From: Microbacterium hydrocarbonoxydans
GTDB lineage: Bacteria; Actinomycetota; Actinomycetes; Actinomycetales; Microbacteriaceae
Assembly (NCBI RefSeq): GCF_023715885.1
Contig: NZ_JAMBOY010000001.1
Span: 843,987 to 907,986, forward strand
Reading direction: 5' to 3'
Length of the DNA stretch: 64,000 nucleotides
The translations under genes were made by a program, and so were the position numbers. Numbering within the stretch: position 1 is the first letter of the stretch; each line of letters opens with the position of its first letter. The notes beneath the pieces are model-generated. The model was not told the origin of the DNA. It worked only from the letters and a program-made list of their open reading frames with translations, and did not search any database. Positions 51,613-61,604 of this stretch are shown here, one piece after another.

Positions 51613-52563
51613 ATGACCGACAACATCGGCCCCATCGACGCCTCCGTGAACCCCCGCTACTCCGGCATCGCGACCTTCGCCCGGCTGCCCAGGATCGAAG
51701 ACGTCGAGCGCGCCGACATCGCCGTCGTCGGCATCCCGTTCGACTCCGGCGTGAGCTACCGCCCGGGCACGCGCTTCGGTCCGTCGCACGTGCGGGAGTC
51801 GTCGCGTCTGCTGCGCCCCTACAACCCTGCGCAGGACGTGTCCCCGTTCGAGCTGGCTCAGGTGGTGGATGCCGGCGACATCCCGGTCAACCCGTTCGAC
51901 CTCACCGAGGCGGTCACCGAGGTCGAGGCGGCAGCGCGTGCCCTCGGCGAGCGGGTGCAGCGCATCGTGACGATCGGTGGCGACCACACGGTGGCGCTGC
52001 CTCTCCTCCGGGCGATCGCGGCGAAGCACGGGCCGGTAGCGGTGCTGCACTTCGACGCGCACCTCGACACCTGGGACACCTACTTCGGCGCGCCCATCAC
52101 GCACGGCACGCCGTTCCGCCGGGCGAGCGAGGAGGGGCTGATCGATCTCACCGCGAGCTGCCACGTCGGCACCCGCGGACCGCTGTACTCGAAGCAGGAC
52201 CTCGAAGACGACGCCCGTCTCGGCTTCTCGATCGTGTCGAGCGAGTACATCGAGGAGCACGGCGTCGAAGCCGGCATCCAGCGCGTCCTGCAGCGCATCG
52301 GCGACCGCCCGCTGTACGTCTCGATCGACATCGACGTGCTCGACCCTGCGCACGCGCCCGGCACGGGAACCCCGGAGGCCGGCGGTCTGACGAGCCGCGA
52401 GCTGCTGCGCATCCTCCGCGCCCTGCGCGACCGCGACATCGTCGGCGCCGACGTCGTCGAGGTGTCGCCGGCCTACGATCACGCCCAGATGACGGGCATC
52501 GCGGCGAGCCACGTCGTGTACGAGCTCATGACCCTGCTCGCCGCGCGCCTGGCACGGGACTGA
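51613..52563 (+). CDS. Agmatinase-type ureohydrolase
   Basis: A 316-residue binuclear manganese enzyme of the arginase/agmatinase family. Metal ligands are His125 in GGDHT, Asp148, His150 and Asp152 in DAHLDTW, and Asp239 and Asp241 in SIDIDVLDP. It hydrolyses a guanidino compound to urea plus an amine. The family includes agmatinase, guanidinobutyrase and guanidinopropionase; sequence alone does not separate them. It is the last gene of the MHS transporter operon. Confidence 0.9.
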   Translation: MTDNIGPIDASVNPRYSGIATFARLPRIEDVERADIAVVGIPFDSGVSYRPGTRFGPSHVRESSRLLRPYNPAQDVSPFELAQVVDAGDIPVNPFDLTEAVTEVEAAARALGERVQRIVTIGGDHTVALPLLRAIAAKHGPVAVLHFDAHLDTWDTYFGAPITHGTPFRRASEEGLIDLTASCHVGTRGPLYSKQDLEDDARLGFSIVSSEYIEEHGVEAGIQRVLQRIGDRPLYVSIDIDVLDPAHAPGTGTPEAGGLTSRELLRILRALRDRDIVGADVVEVSPAYDHAQMTGIAASHVVYELMTLLAARLARD

Positions 52564-52586
52564 CCCGGAACTCCGGGCCTGCATCC

Positions 52587-52735
52587 CGTTCCGGTCGCAC
52601 CTTGTGCCGCCGGGCTGGGCCGTCAACTCGTTCCAGTCGCACTTCGCGCCGCCCATGAGCCTCCGCGACGGCACGAACTGCGACGCGAGCGAACGGGTCC
52701 GCCTCCGAGGCGGCACGAACTGCGACGGGAGCGAA
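52587..52735. repeat. Four copies of a ~26-bp dispersed repeat
   Basis: Two direct copies CGTTCCGGTCGCACCTTGTG/CCGCC (52587-52611 and a variant at 52629-52653) are followed by two inverted copies, ACGGCACGAACTGCGACGCG (52668) and GGCGGCACGAACTGCGACGG (52709). Together they can form nested hairpins. They fill the gap between the ureohydrolase gene and the convergent RIO kinase and may end transcription. Confidence 0.7.
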
Positions 52736-52750
52736 TGACCGCACCCGCGC

Positions 52751-53620
52751 TCACCCGAACGACGCCGCCACCAGCTCGGCGAACAGCTCCTCGGCGTCGC
52801 AATCGACGCGACGGCGTGCGAACCAGTCGCACACGTTGGTGCAGTCGCGGTGCAGAAGGTCGAGACCCTGCGGGTTCGCGATGACGTCGACGATCTGCGG
52901 CAGGTCGATGACTCGCACGCGGTCCTCGTGCACGAGCAGGTTGTACGCCGAGAGGTCGCCGTGCGCGAAGCCCGCGGCGGCGAACACGCGCATGAGGTCG
53001 ACGACCTGCGAGAAGTACTCGGTGAGCTCAGCGCGGCTCGAGCGCACCTGGGAGAGGCGCGGGGCGGCAGCGCCGTCGGCATCCCCCAGGAACTCCATGA
53101 GCACCTCCGTCCCGCTCACCTGCACGGGGTACGGGACAGGGGCTCCGAGCTGGTGCATCCGGCTCAGCGCCGCGAATTCGGCGAACGACCACTGGGCTGC
53201 GGCGACCTCGCGACCGTGGGTGGACTTCTTCGCCAACGCCCGGGTGTCGCGGGTGTTTCGCGTCGCACGGCCCTCGGTGTAGATCGCCGACCGGTGGAAG
53301 CCGCTGCGGTCGCTGTCGCGGTACCGCTTGGCCGCGAGCAGCGTGCGCCGACGCGGATCGCCAGGCACTGCTCGTTCGATGAGGAAGACGTCGGCCTCCT
53401 TGCCGGTCTTGAGAATGCCGAGTTCTGTGTCGAGAGCACCGGCGCTGGTCACGACCCATCCGGGTCTCGGCTCAGGGCCTCGCTCGGAAGGGGTGACGGA
53501 CGGCCAGGTCGTCCATCTCTGGTTGACGCCGGGCTCGACGTCGGCGAACACGGGGACGGCCTCGAAGGGAGAGGCGTCGAAGACGAAGGATGCTTCGGAG
53601 GAAGCGGAGTGATCAGACAC
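52751..53620 (-). CDS. RIO-type protein kinase
   Basis: A 289-residue RIO-family kinase. The nucleotide loop reads GILKTGKEADVFLIERAV, the ATP-binding lysine is Lys98 in LLAAKRYRD, the catalytic Asp222 and Asn227 are in HGDLSAYNLLV, and the metal-binding Asp239 in VRVIDLPQIVD. Bacterial RIO kinases are ATPases/kinases of uncertain target; eukaryotic and archaeal relatives act in ribosome assembly. The start is GTG 53620. A 19-codon ORF lies just upstream on the same strand. Confidence 0.9.
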   Translation of the reverse strand: MSDHSASSEASFVFDASPFEAVPVFADVEPGVNQRWTTWPSVTPSERGPEPRPGWVVTSAGALDTELGILKTGKEADVFLIERAVPGDPRRRTLLAAKRYRDSDRSGFHRSAIYTEGRATRNTRDTRALAKKSTHGREVAAAQWSFAEFAALSRMHQLGAPVPYPVQVSGTEVLMEFLGDADGAAAPRLSQVRSSRAELTEYFSQVVDLMRVFAAAGFAHGDLSAYNLLVHEDRVRVIDLPQIVDVIANPQGLDLLHRDCTNVCDWFARRRVDCDAEELFAELVAASFG

Positions 53621-53656
53621 GGTGTGGCTCCGGGGAGAGGGGAGACCACGCGCGGA

Positions 53657-53716
53657 TCAGGAGCGGGCGGCCTCGGGAAGGATGTCGGCGAGGGGCGCGA
53701 CGAAGACGGTGTTCAT
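53657..53716 (-). CDS. Putative 19-residue leader ORF upstream of RIO kinase gene
   Basis: ATG at 53716 with GAGGAG eight bases upstream, encoding MNTVFVAPLADILPEAARS, ending 36 bases before the RIO kinase start. The ribosome site is better than that of the kinase gene. It may be a real small protein or a leader peptide; no attenuator stem is obvious. Support is only the ORF and its ribosome site. Confidence 0.4.
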   Translation of the reverse strand: MNTVFVAPLADILPEAARS

Positions 53717-53789
53717 GTCAGCGGCTCCTCTCGTGCAGCCTTCCGGGCGGGTCCCGGTGCGTCGTCGAGCCTAGAGCGCGAGACGGATG

Positions 53790-53839
53790 CTGTCCAGACC
53801 CGCTGTCCGGGCCCAGCTGTCCGGACCCGCTGTCCGGAC
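53790..53839. repeat. Four CTGTCC direct repeats upstream of MFS exporter
   Basis: CTGTCC begins at 53790, 53803, 53816 and 53830, spaced 13-14 bases. The last two copies read CTGTCCGGAC and contain the palindrome GTCCGGAC. They lie between the leader ORF and the MFS gene, so they could be regulator-binding sites; no cognate protein is identified. Confidence 0.55.
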
Positions 53840-53903
53840 GAACGGTCGGATGCCGTGGACGCCCCGTCGGGCGCGCCCGACGCAACCCGGCGATGCTGGA
53901 GGA

Positions 53904-55115
53904 ATGACCACGACCGCGCCCGTTCCCGTGACGACCTCGCGAGCCGACGGCATCCGCTACGGCGGACTCGTCGTCCTGATGCTGATGGGCTTCCTGCTCG
54001 TCACGGCGGAGTTCCTGCCCAACGGGGTGCTCACCGAGATGGCCGACGCGCTCGGCGTCACGCCCGGCCAAGCGGGGCAGACCGTGACGGTCACCGCGCT
54101 CGTCGGCCTCGTGGTCGCACCCACGGTCGGGCTGATCTTCCCCCGCCTCGACCGGCGGTCGTTGCTCGTATGGATGGCGCTCGCAGCCGCGGTGTCGAAT
54201 CTGGTGGTCGCTGTCGCGCCGAACCTCGTCATCGTGCTGCTTGCACGGTTCCTGCTCGGGGCCGCGCTCAGCGCCTTCTGGGCCATGTCGATCACGGTGG
54301 CGGTTCGTCTCGCCGGCCCCGAGCACCTCGGTCGCGGGGTCATGTTCACCTCGGCAGGCGTCTCGCTCGCGACCGTGGCCGGTGTGCCGCTCGGGGTGAT
54401 GCTCAGCGAGTTCGTGAACTGGCAGGCCGTGTTCGCGATCGCCGGCGTGCTCATGGTGCTGCTGGCCGCGGCGCTGCGGTTCGTGCTGCCACAGGTCCCG
54501 GCCGAGCAGGCGTCCAGCATCCGACTCCTCGTCGACACCCTGCGCCGCCCGGGCGTGGGGCTCGGCATGGTCGGCCACGTGTTCGTCGTGCTGGGGCACT
54601 TCCTCGCCTACACGTACGTGCGCCTCGCGCTCGAGCGGATCCCCGACGTCGACGCCTCGACGATCGTCGTGCTGCTCGCGCTGTTCGGCCTCGGCGGCCT
54701 CGCGGGCAACCTGTCGATCGGGTTCGTGATCGACCGGCGGTTCGCGTTCTTCGCCGTGTTCGCGCCCGCCGTGATCGCCGTCTCCGTACTGGCGATGATC
54801 CTGCTCTCGGGCACCGTCATCGGGGTCGGGATCGTCGTGCTCGTGTGGGGCTTCTTCTTCTCGTCGTGGCTGCTCGTCGCGAACACCTGGGTCGGGCACC
54901 GCATGCCCGACCGGCTGGAGGCCGGCGGCAGCCTCGTCGTCGTCGGGTTCCAGGGGGCCATCACGCTCGCGGCAGGTATCGGCGGCCTGCTCGTCGACAC
55001 CCTGACCGTCGAGGCTGTCTACGTGATCGGCGCCGTCGTGCTCGTGCTGGGCGCGGTGCTGTTCGGGGCGTCGAACCGGGTCAGCTCGCGCGCGGCGCTC
55101 GGGGCGCTCGGCTGA
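53904..55115 (+). CDS. MFS transporter (DHA1-type efflux)
   Basis: A 403-residue major-facilitator protein with about twelve helices. It begins GLVVLMLMGFLLVTAEFLPN, the family pattern of the arabinose-efflux / DHA1 drug exporters, followed by PTVGLIFPRLDRRSLLVWMA and RFLLGAALSAFWAMSITVAV. GGAGGA immediately precedes the ATG. It is divergent from the RIO kinase. It likely exports a sugar or drug; the substrate is unknown. Confidence 0.88.
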   Translation: MTTTAPVPVTTSRADGIRYGGLVVLMLMGFLLVTAEFLPNGVLTEMADALGVTPGQAGQTVTVTALVGLVVAPTVGLIFPRLDRRSLLVWMALAAAVSNLVVAVAPNLVIVLLARFLLGAALSAFWAMSITVAVRLAGPEHLGRGVMFTSAGVSLATVAGVPLGVMLSEFVNWQAVFAIAGVLMVLLAAALRFVLPQVPAEQASSIRLLVDTLRRPGVGLGMVGHVFVVLGHFLAYTYVRLALERIPDVDASTIVVLLALFGLGGLAGNLSIGFVIDRRFAFFAVFAPAVIAVSVLAMILLSGTVIGVGIVVLVWGFFFSSWLLVANTWVGHRMPDRLEAGGSLVVVGFQGAITLAAGIGGLLVDTLTVEAVYVIGAVVLVLGAVLFGASNRVSSRAALGALG

Positions 55116-55163
55116 CACGCGGGTCGGCTGCGGCGCCAGGGGGAAACGCAGACCGAAGGGACG

Positions 55164-55227
55164 GGCGACGGCGGGTCGCCGCCCCGACACGCGGTGGCTC
55201 GCGCGGACGCTCTCCGTTTTCCGGAGA
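55164..55227. terminator. Two small stem-loops between convergent genes
   Basis: GGCGAC-N5-GTCGCC (55164-55180) and TCTCCG-ttttc-CGGAGA (55211-55227) lie between the MFS gene and the convergent AraC gene. Either may be a weak terminator. Confidence 0.4.
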
Positions 55228-55240
55228 ACTCCGGGTCGGC

Positions 55241-56158
55241 TCAGGCAGGGACGGCCGCGTGCTGCGACGCGCGCCAGGCCGACGGGGTCATGCCCGTGCG
55301 GCGACGAAACGCCCGGCTGAATCCCTCGTCCGACGCATAGCCCAGCTCGCGTGAGGTCTCCGACACGGACCGGCCGGCGGACAGCAGCCGCTTCGCCGCC
55401 TCGACCCTCACCTCTGTGACGTAGTCGGCGGGGGAGCGGCCGATCGCGTGACGGAAGCGCTCGGCGAACGCCGACCGCGACATCGCGCCCACGTTCGCGA
55501 GGCTCTCGACGGTCCACTCCCGACCGGGCTGCTCGTGGATCGCCGCGACGACGCGGTCGAGGAACGGATCGGGGGATGCCGACGGCCAGCCCTCCGGTGC
55601 GCAGCCGTTCGCGGCCCACGCGCGGATCACCGAGAGCAGCACGGTCTGCGCCATCATGCGGCAGATCAGCTGATCGCCCTGACGCGCCGGGGAGCCGGGA
55701 GGATCCGTCGGACCCATGCTGCCGGCGAGAGCCGCGGCCGCCGGCTCGAGCGCGTCGAACGCGGTGACCGTGACGGGGTCGGGCAGTCCCGCGACGAGCC
55801 TCTGCGCGACGTCGGAGAACTCCAGATCGAAGACGACCAGGTCGGCCCGCCCGTCGGCTTCGAGCTCGAACGCGGTGCGCCCCAGCGTGAGGAACGCGTC
55901 GCCGACGGTGAGGGCCGAGTCCGCCGGGCGTTCATCGATCTCGATGAGGGTCGAGACGCGGTCGACATCCAGGCGGCAGCCCGTGTTCAGCGGCGGGTGT
56001 CCCTGCACCGTGCCCTCAGCGATGTAGACGAGGGACGCGGCGCCCGACGGAAGCGGGAGACGAGCACCGGCGCGCAACACAGCGCGGCGGGCGACGCCGA
56101 CCGTGAGGTCGACGCCGTCGAGCACCCGGGTGAGGGCGGAGGGAACGGTCGTCACCAT
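55241..56158 (-). CDS. AraC-family regulator
   Basis: A 305-residue regulator. The N-terminal two-thirds are a cupin-type sensor domain (AASLVYIAEGTVQGHPPLNT). The C-terminal part has two helix-turn-helix motifs, VESLANVGAMSRSAFAERFR and ETSRELGYASDEGFSRAFRR, ending MTPSAWRASQ. It is divergent from the DUF3817 gene, which may be its target. Ligand unknown. Confidence 0.9.
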   Translation of the reverse strand: MVTTVPSALTRVLDGVDLTVGVARRAVLRAGARLPLPSGAASLVYIAEGTVQGHPPLNTGCRLDVDRVSTLIEIDERPADSALTVGDAFLTLGRTAFELEADGRADLVVFDLEFSDVAQRLVAGLPDPVTVTAFDALEPAAAALAGSMGPTDPPGSPARQGDQLICRMMAQTVLLSVIRAWAANGCAPEGWPSASPDPFLDRVVAAIHEQPGREWTVESLANVGAMSRSAFAERFRHAIGRSPADYVTEVRVEAAKRLLSAGRSVSETSRELGYASDEGFSRAFRRRTGMTPSAWRASQHAAVPA

Positions 56159-56251
56159 TCCCTCGGAAACGTCTGCGTCGTGACCGGTATTCCGATTCGA
56201 GCGCCGACGCGCCCCCGGTTACGCTGGCAGGACACCCACCCGAGGAGTCCC

Positions 56252-56713
56252 GTGTTCCGCTCACCCGGCCGTCTGTTCCGAGTTCTGGCGATCGCGGAGG
56301 CGATCACCTGGACCATCCTCATCGCGGCGATCATCGCGCGCGCGATCGGCGCTGCGGGCATCGTCGTGACGGTCGGCGGCGGCATCCACGGGTTCGTGTT
56401 CCTCGCCTACGGGGCGACCGCCGTGCTGGTCGCCCTGAACCAGCGCTGGCACCTCGGGGTCGCGGTCGTCGCGATCGCCAGCGCCGTGGTCCCTTACGCG
56501 ACGGTCCCGGCGGAGATCTGGCTGCACCGCACCGAGCGACTGACGGGGGAGTGGCGCCTCGTCGCGACCGACGACCCGCGCGACGCGCGCTGGTACGACC
56601 GCCTGATGCGATGGTTCCTGCAGCGCCCCTGGGTGCTGGCGATCCTGCTCGTCGTCGCGATCGTGGCGCTGTACGTGATCCTGCTGCTGATCGGGCCGCC
56701 CGGCGGCAAGTGA
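56252..56713 (+). CDS. DUF3817 membrane protein
   Basis: A 153-residue membrane protein of the DUF3817 family. It starts with FRVLAIAEAITWTILIAAII, has the conserved GGGIHGFVFLAYGATAVLVA segment, two further helices, and ends with a fourth helix (WVLAILLVVAIVALYVILLL). The GTG at 56252 has GAGGAG upstream. Function unknown; it lies between an AraC gene and the surface-protein gene. Confidence 0.83.
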   Translation: MFRSPGRLFRVLAIAEAITWTILIAAIIARAIGAAGIVVTVGGGIHGFVFLAYGATAVLVALNQRWHLGVAVVAIASAVVPYATVPAEIWLHRTERLTGEWRLVATDDPRDARWYDRLMRWFLQRPWVLAILLVVAIVALYVILLLIGPPGGK

Positions 56714-56896
56714 TCCCCGGCGCGTCGCTCGAGCGCTGCAGCCTCGCTTCCGCGGTTTTCCGCTGCACCCGGTCGCCCACGCAGAATACTGGAGTTGTCA
56801 CCGAAGGCCCCTATAGAGTCTGCCGCGAGAAGCCCGATCGCACGGGCTGAGTCGTGTGAGCGGGTGCGCCCGCCACGCACACCAAAGGGGGGGATC

Positions 56897-58966
56897 ATGT
56901 ATCGATCCACGCGTGCGGCCGCTGGCCGCGGAAGCAACGGCAGGCGGCGTCGGGCACGGCGGGCTTCGGCGGGCTGCCTCGCCGTGGTCGTCCTGCTGAC
57001 GGCCTCCGGGGCCCTCGGCGCCGCTCCCGTGGAGGCCGCGGCCGGCCAGCCGGGCATTCCGGTCGATCCCGTCGTCGTCTACTCCGAGGACTTCGAGAAC
57101 GAGAGCGCCGATCCTCAGATGATCACCTCGTACGCGCACGCCTCGGTACCAGGGAGCTACACCGCCGATGCGTTCTGGCGCCGCGCCTCCGCGTGCAACG
57201 GGATCGTGCTGTCGGGGGCGCAGACCGCTACCTCTTACACGGATCCCAGCGGGAGCGGCACGTGCGGCGGATCGGGGTTCGACGCCCTCCGTTACCTCCC
57301 GCCGGCCATCGGCAGGCAGAACGGAGAGGGTGAGGGCAATCACGCGCTGTCGGCGTTCACCGCCGCCGCCGGCCCCGCCAACCTCATCGAGCTGGAGACG
57401 CCCGACATCCCGGTGGTGACCGGGCGGTGGTACACGGCCAGTCTGCGATTCGCCGCAGGGAGCTGCGCGGTGAGCAGCCCGGTGTACAGCTTCTTCCTGG
57501 TCGACCCCGCGACCGGCGTGCAGACGTCCATCGGCGCACCCGTCACGGCGTGCACCGCTCCCGGCAGCATCGTGGTGGACGGCGTCCGCCATGGCACGAT
57601 CCAGTCGCCCGGGGCGTTGATCTGGACGGGGAGCGACGAGCTGCGTCTGCGGGTGCGGAACGGCAACGGGTCGTCGGCGGGGAACGACGGCGCGATCGAC
57701 GACATCGCTCTCGTCGACGCCACGCCGCAGCTCGACAAGGAGCACATCCCTGCCACCGGACTCCGACCGGGAGATCCGTTCACCACCCGCTTCACGATCA
57801 CCAACACCTCGGAGCTGGCCGAGAAGACCGGCATCCGCCTGACCGACGACATGCCCACCGGGCTCGCGGTGGGGCCCACCGGCGTCACGACCAACACGTG
57901 CGGCGGCACGGTCGCTGCGGCAGCGGGGTCGGATCGGATCGAGGTGAGCGAGGGCGTGCTCGCTCAAGGGCAGGCGAGCTGCGTGATCGAGGTGCCCACC
58001 GTCGCGACGCGGACCGGTGTCGTCGTCGACGGCCCCGACAACATCGAGTCGCCGCTGCTCCCGCCGTTGGCGGCGTCGGGCGCGTTCTCCGATCCGAGAG
58101 CAGACGACGACGAGGCATCGAGCGCGCAGGGCGTCGCCGTGACCGTGCCGGTGCTCGACGGCGACACCGCGGTCGACCCCGCGTTCCCGCTCGACCGCAC
58201 GTCTGTGGTGTTCGCCGCTGCCGGTCAGCCGGCCGGCTCGGCGACGTCGGACGGCGGGCGCACGCTGTCAGTGCCCGGTCAGGGCGTGTACACGGCCGAC
58301 CCCGCGACGGGAGCCGTCACGTTCACCCCCGATCCCGTCTTCTCGGGCGCGGCGACGTCGGTCGTCTACCAGGTCACCGACTCCAACGGCGTCGTGGCGG
58401 CCGCCGCGGTGCGCGTCTTCGTCGCCCAGGCGCCGACCGTCGTCGCCGACGAGGTGACGGCCGCGGCGGACCAGCCGGCGCGAGTGGATGTGACGGACAA
58501 CGACCGCGCAGGCTTCGACCGCAACGGCGAGCCGGCGACGATCGATCCGACGACCGTGCTCTTTCCCGCGGCGTCGCAGCCGCCGGGAGCGCGGATCTCG
58601 GACGACGGCCGCGCCCTCACGGTCCCCGGGCAGGGCGCCTACGCGGCGGACCGGATCACGGGCGCGGTGACGTTCACCCCCGAGGCGGGCTTCTCGGCGG
58701 TGCGCACCGCCCCCGTGACGTATCAGGTCGCTCAGAGCGACGGCGCGACCGGGACCGCGACGATCGTCGTGACGGTGATCCGGGCGACCGGCGGCGGCCC
58801 GGGGGTCCCTCAGAGCGGTTCGTCGCCCGTCCCGCCGGCGTCCCTCCTCTCCGAGACCGGCGGTACCCCGGCGTGGTCCGCGGCAGTCGGCGGTCTGGTC
58901 CTCCTCGCGATCGGCGGTGTGCTGATGCAGGGCGGCGCTCGCCGCAGCGCGGCGGCAGAAAGTTGA
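56897..58966 (+). CDS. Large surface protein with CshA-type fibril repeats and sortase-like tail
   Basis: A 689-residue exported protein. Residues 1-~48 are a signal peptide with a twin-arginine-rich start. A lectin/jelly-roll-like N-terminal region (DFENESADPQMITSYAHASV) leads to a DUF11-like segment (RFTITNTSELAEKTGIRLTD), then two repeats of the CshA-fibril type, each with DGRTLSVPGQGVY or DGRALTVPGQGAY and GAVTFTPDPVFSG or GAVTFTPEAGFSA. The C-terminus has LSETGG (651-656), a membrane helix and a short basic tail, the layout of a sortase-anchored protein with a variant LPxTG. Likely a wall-anchored adhesin. RBS AAAGGGGGGG. Confidence 0.85.
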   Translation: MYRSTRAAAGRGSNGRRRRARRASAGCLAVVVLLTASGALGAAPVEAAAGQPGIPVDPVVVYSEDFENESADPQMITSYAHASVPGSYTADAFWRRASACNGIVLSGAQTATSYTDPSGSGTCGGSGFDALRYLPPAIGRQNGEGEGNHALSAFTAAAGPANLIELETPDIPVVTGRWYTASLRFAAGSCAVSSPVYSFFLVDPATGVQTSIGAPVTACTAPGSIVVDGVRHGTIQSPGALIWTGSDELRLRVRNGNGSSAGNDGAIDDIALVDATPQLDKEHIPATGLRPGDPFTTRFTITNTSELAEKTGIRLTDDMPTGLAVGPTGVTTNTCGGTVAAAAGSDRIEVSEGVLAQGQASCVIEVPTVATRTGVVVDGPDNIESPLLPPLAASGAFSDPRADDDEASSAQGVAVTVPVLDGDTAVDPAFPLDRTSVVFAAAGQPAGSATSDGGRTLSVPGQGVYTADPATGAVTFTPDPVFSGAATSVVYQVTDSNGVVAAAAVRVFVAQAPTVVADEVTAAADQPARVDVTDNDRAGFDRNGEPATIDPTTVLFPAASQPPGARISDDGRALTVPGQGAYAADRITGAVTFTPEAGFSAVRTAPVTYQVAQSDGATGTATIVVTVIRATGGGPGVPQSGSSPVPPASLLSETGGTPAWSAAVGGLVLLAIGGVLMQGGARRSAAAES

Positions 58967-58982
58967 GCCAATTCATATCAAG
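58962..58982. promoter_or_regulatory. HAIR-like element, distal copy
   Basis: GTTGAGC-N7-TATCAAG keeps the HspR site spacing (consensus CTTGAGT-N7-ACTCAAG) and five of seven bases in each half. It overlaps the stop codon of the surface-protein gene. It is 54 bp from the proximal copy. Weaker match than 59016-59036. Confidence 0.5.
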
Positions 58983-58988
58983 TTCCTT

Positions 58989-59017
58989 TTGACAGCGCGG
59001 AGCACCTCCCGTACAGT
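58989..59017 (+). promoter_or_regulatory. dnaK operon promoter
   Basis: TTGACA (58989-58994), 17 bases, TACAGT (59012-59017). This is a near-consensus housekeeping promoter with correct spacing. The HAIR site overlaps its -10 box and start point. About 70 bases of leader precede dnaK. Confidence 0.85.
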
Positions 59018-59036
59018 TGAGTCATCGCGACTCAGG
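59016..59036. promoter_or_regulatory. HAIR element (HspR operator) of dnaK operon
   Basis: GTTGAGT-N7-ACTCAGG matches the HAIR consensus CTTGAGT-N7-ACTCAAG in six of seven bases on the left and five of seven on the right. It covers the -10 and start of the dnaK promoter. HspR is encoded at the end of this operon, giving feedback repression as in Streptomyces and Mycobacterium. Confidence 0.88.
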
Positions 59037-59045
59037 TTTTCCTGA

Positions 59046-60956
<1,911 letters not shown>

Positions 60957-60958
60957 TC

Positions 60959-61597
60959 ATGACGGACAAGAACTTCGACGACGACGAGGTTCGCAGCGAG
61001 GGGTCGGATGCTCAGGCATCCGGCCCCGAGCCGCAGAACCCCGACTCCCGTGAGGCGATGGCCGCCGAGGGCTCCGACGAGACGCCGGTCGACGGCGCCC
61101 CCGACGACCTGACGGTCGACGACATCCTGGGCGCGACGCAGACGGAGGACGCCGCGGCCGGCGACGCCGCGCTCGCGGACGCCGAGGACGCGCTGCTGCA
61201 CGATCTCAAGCGCCTGCAGGCCGAGTACGCGAACTACCGCCGACGCACCGAGGAGCAGCGCCAGGTCGAGATCGAACGGGCGAAGGGCGAGGCCGCCAAG
61301 GGCCTCATCCCCGTGCTCGACGATCTCGCCCGCGCCGCCCAGCACGGCGATCTGGTCGAGGGCACGCCCTTCGCCGTGATCGCCGACAAGGTGCGCGCCG
61401 TGGTCGACCGCCTGGGAGTGGTCTCGTACGGCGAGAAGGGCGAGGAGTTCGACCCGCAGCGTCACGAGGCCATCTTCCAGCAGCCCACTCCCGGCGCGAC
61501 GACCACCACGATCCTCGAGGTGGTGGAGGTCGGTTACCGCCTCGGCGACGTCGAGCTGCGGCCAGCGAAGGTCGTCGTCGCCGTACCTGCCGAGTAG
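60959..61597 (+). CDS. grpE: Nucleotide exchange factor GrpE
   Basis: A 212-residue GrpE. An acidic, disordered N-terminus (1-~75) precedes the long helix (LKRLQAEYANYRRRTEEQRQ) and the beta domain with FDPQRHEAIFQ and VVEVGYRLGDVELRPAKVVV. It releases ADP from DnaK. Its start lies two bases after the dnaK stop codon. Confidence 0.97.
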   Translation: MTDKNFDDDEVRSEGSDAQASGPEPQNPDSREAMAAEGSDETPVDGAPDDLTVDDILGATQTEDAAAGDAALADAEDALLHDLKRLQAEYANYRRRTEEQRQVEIERAKGEAAKGLIPVLDDLARAAQHGDLVEGTPFAVIADKVRAVVDRLGVVSYGEKGEEFDPQRHEAIFQQPTPGATTTTILEVVEVGYRLGDVELRPAKVVVAVPAE

Positions 61598-61604
61598 GTG
61601 ATGA

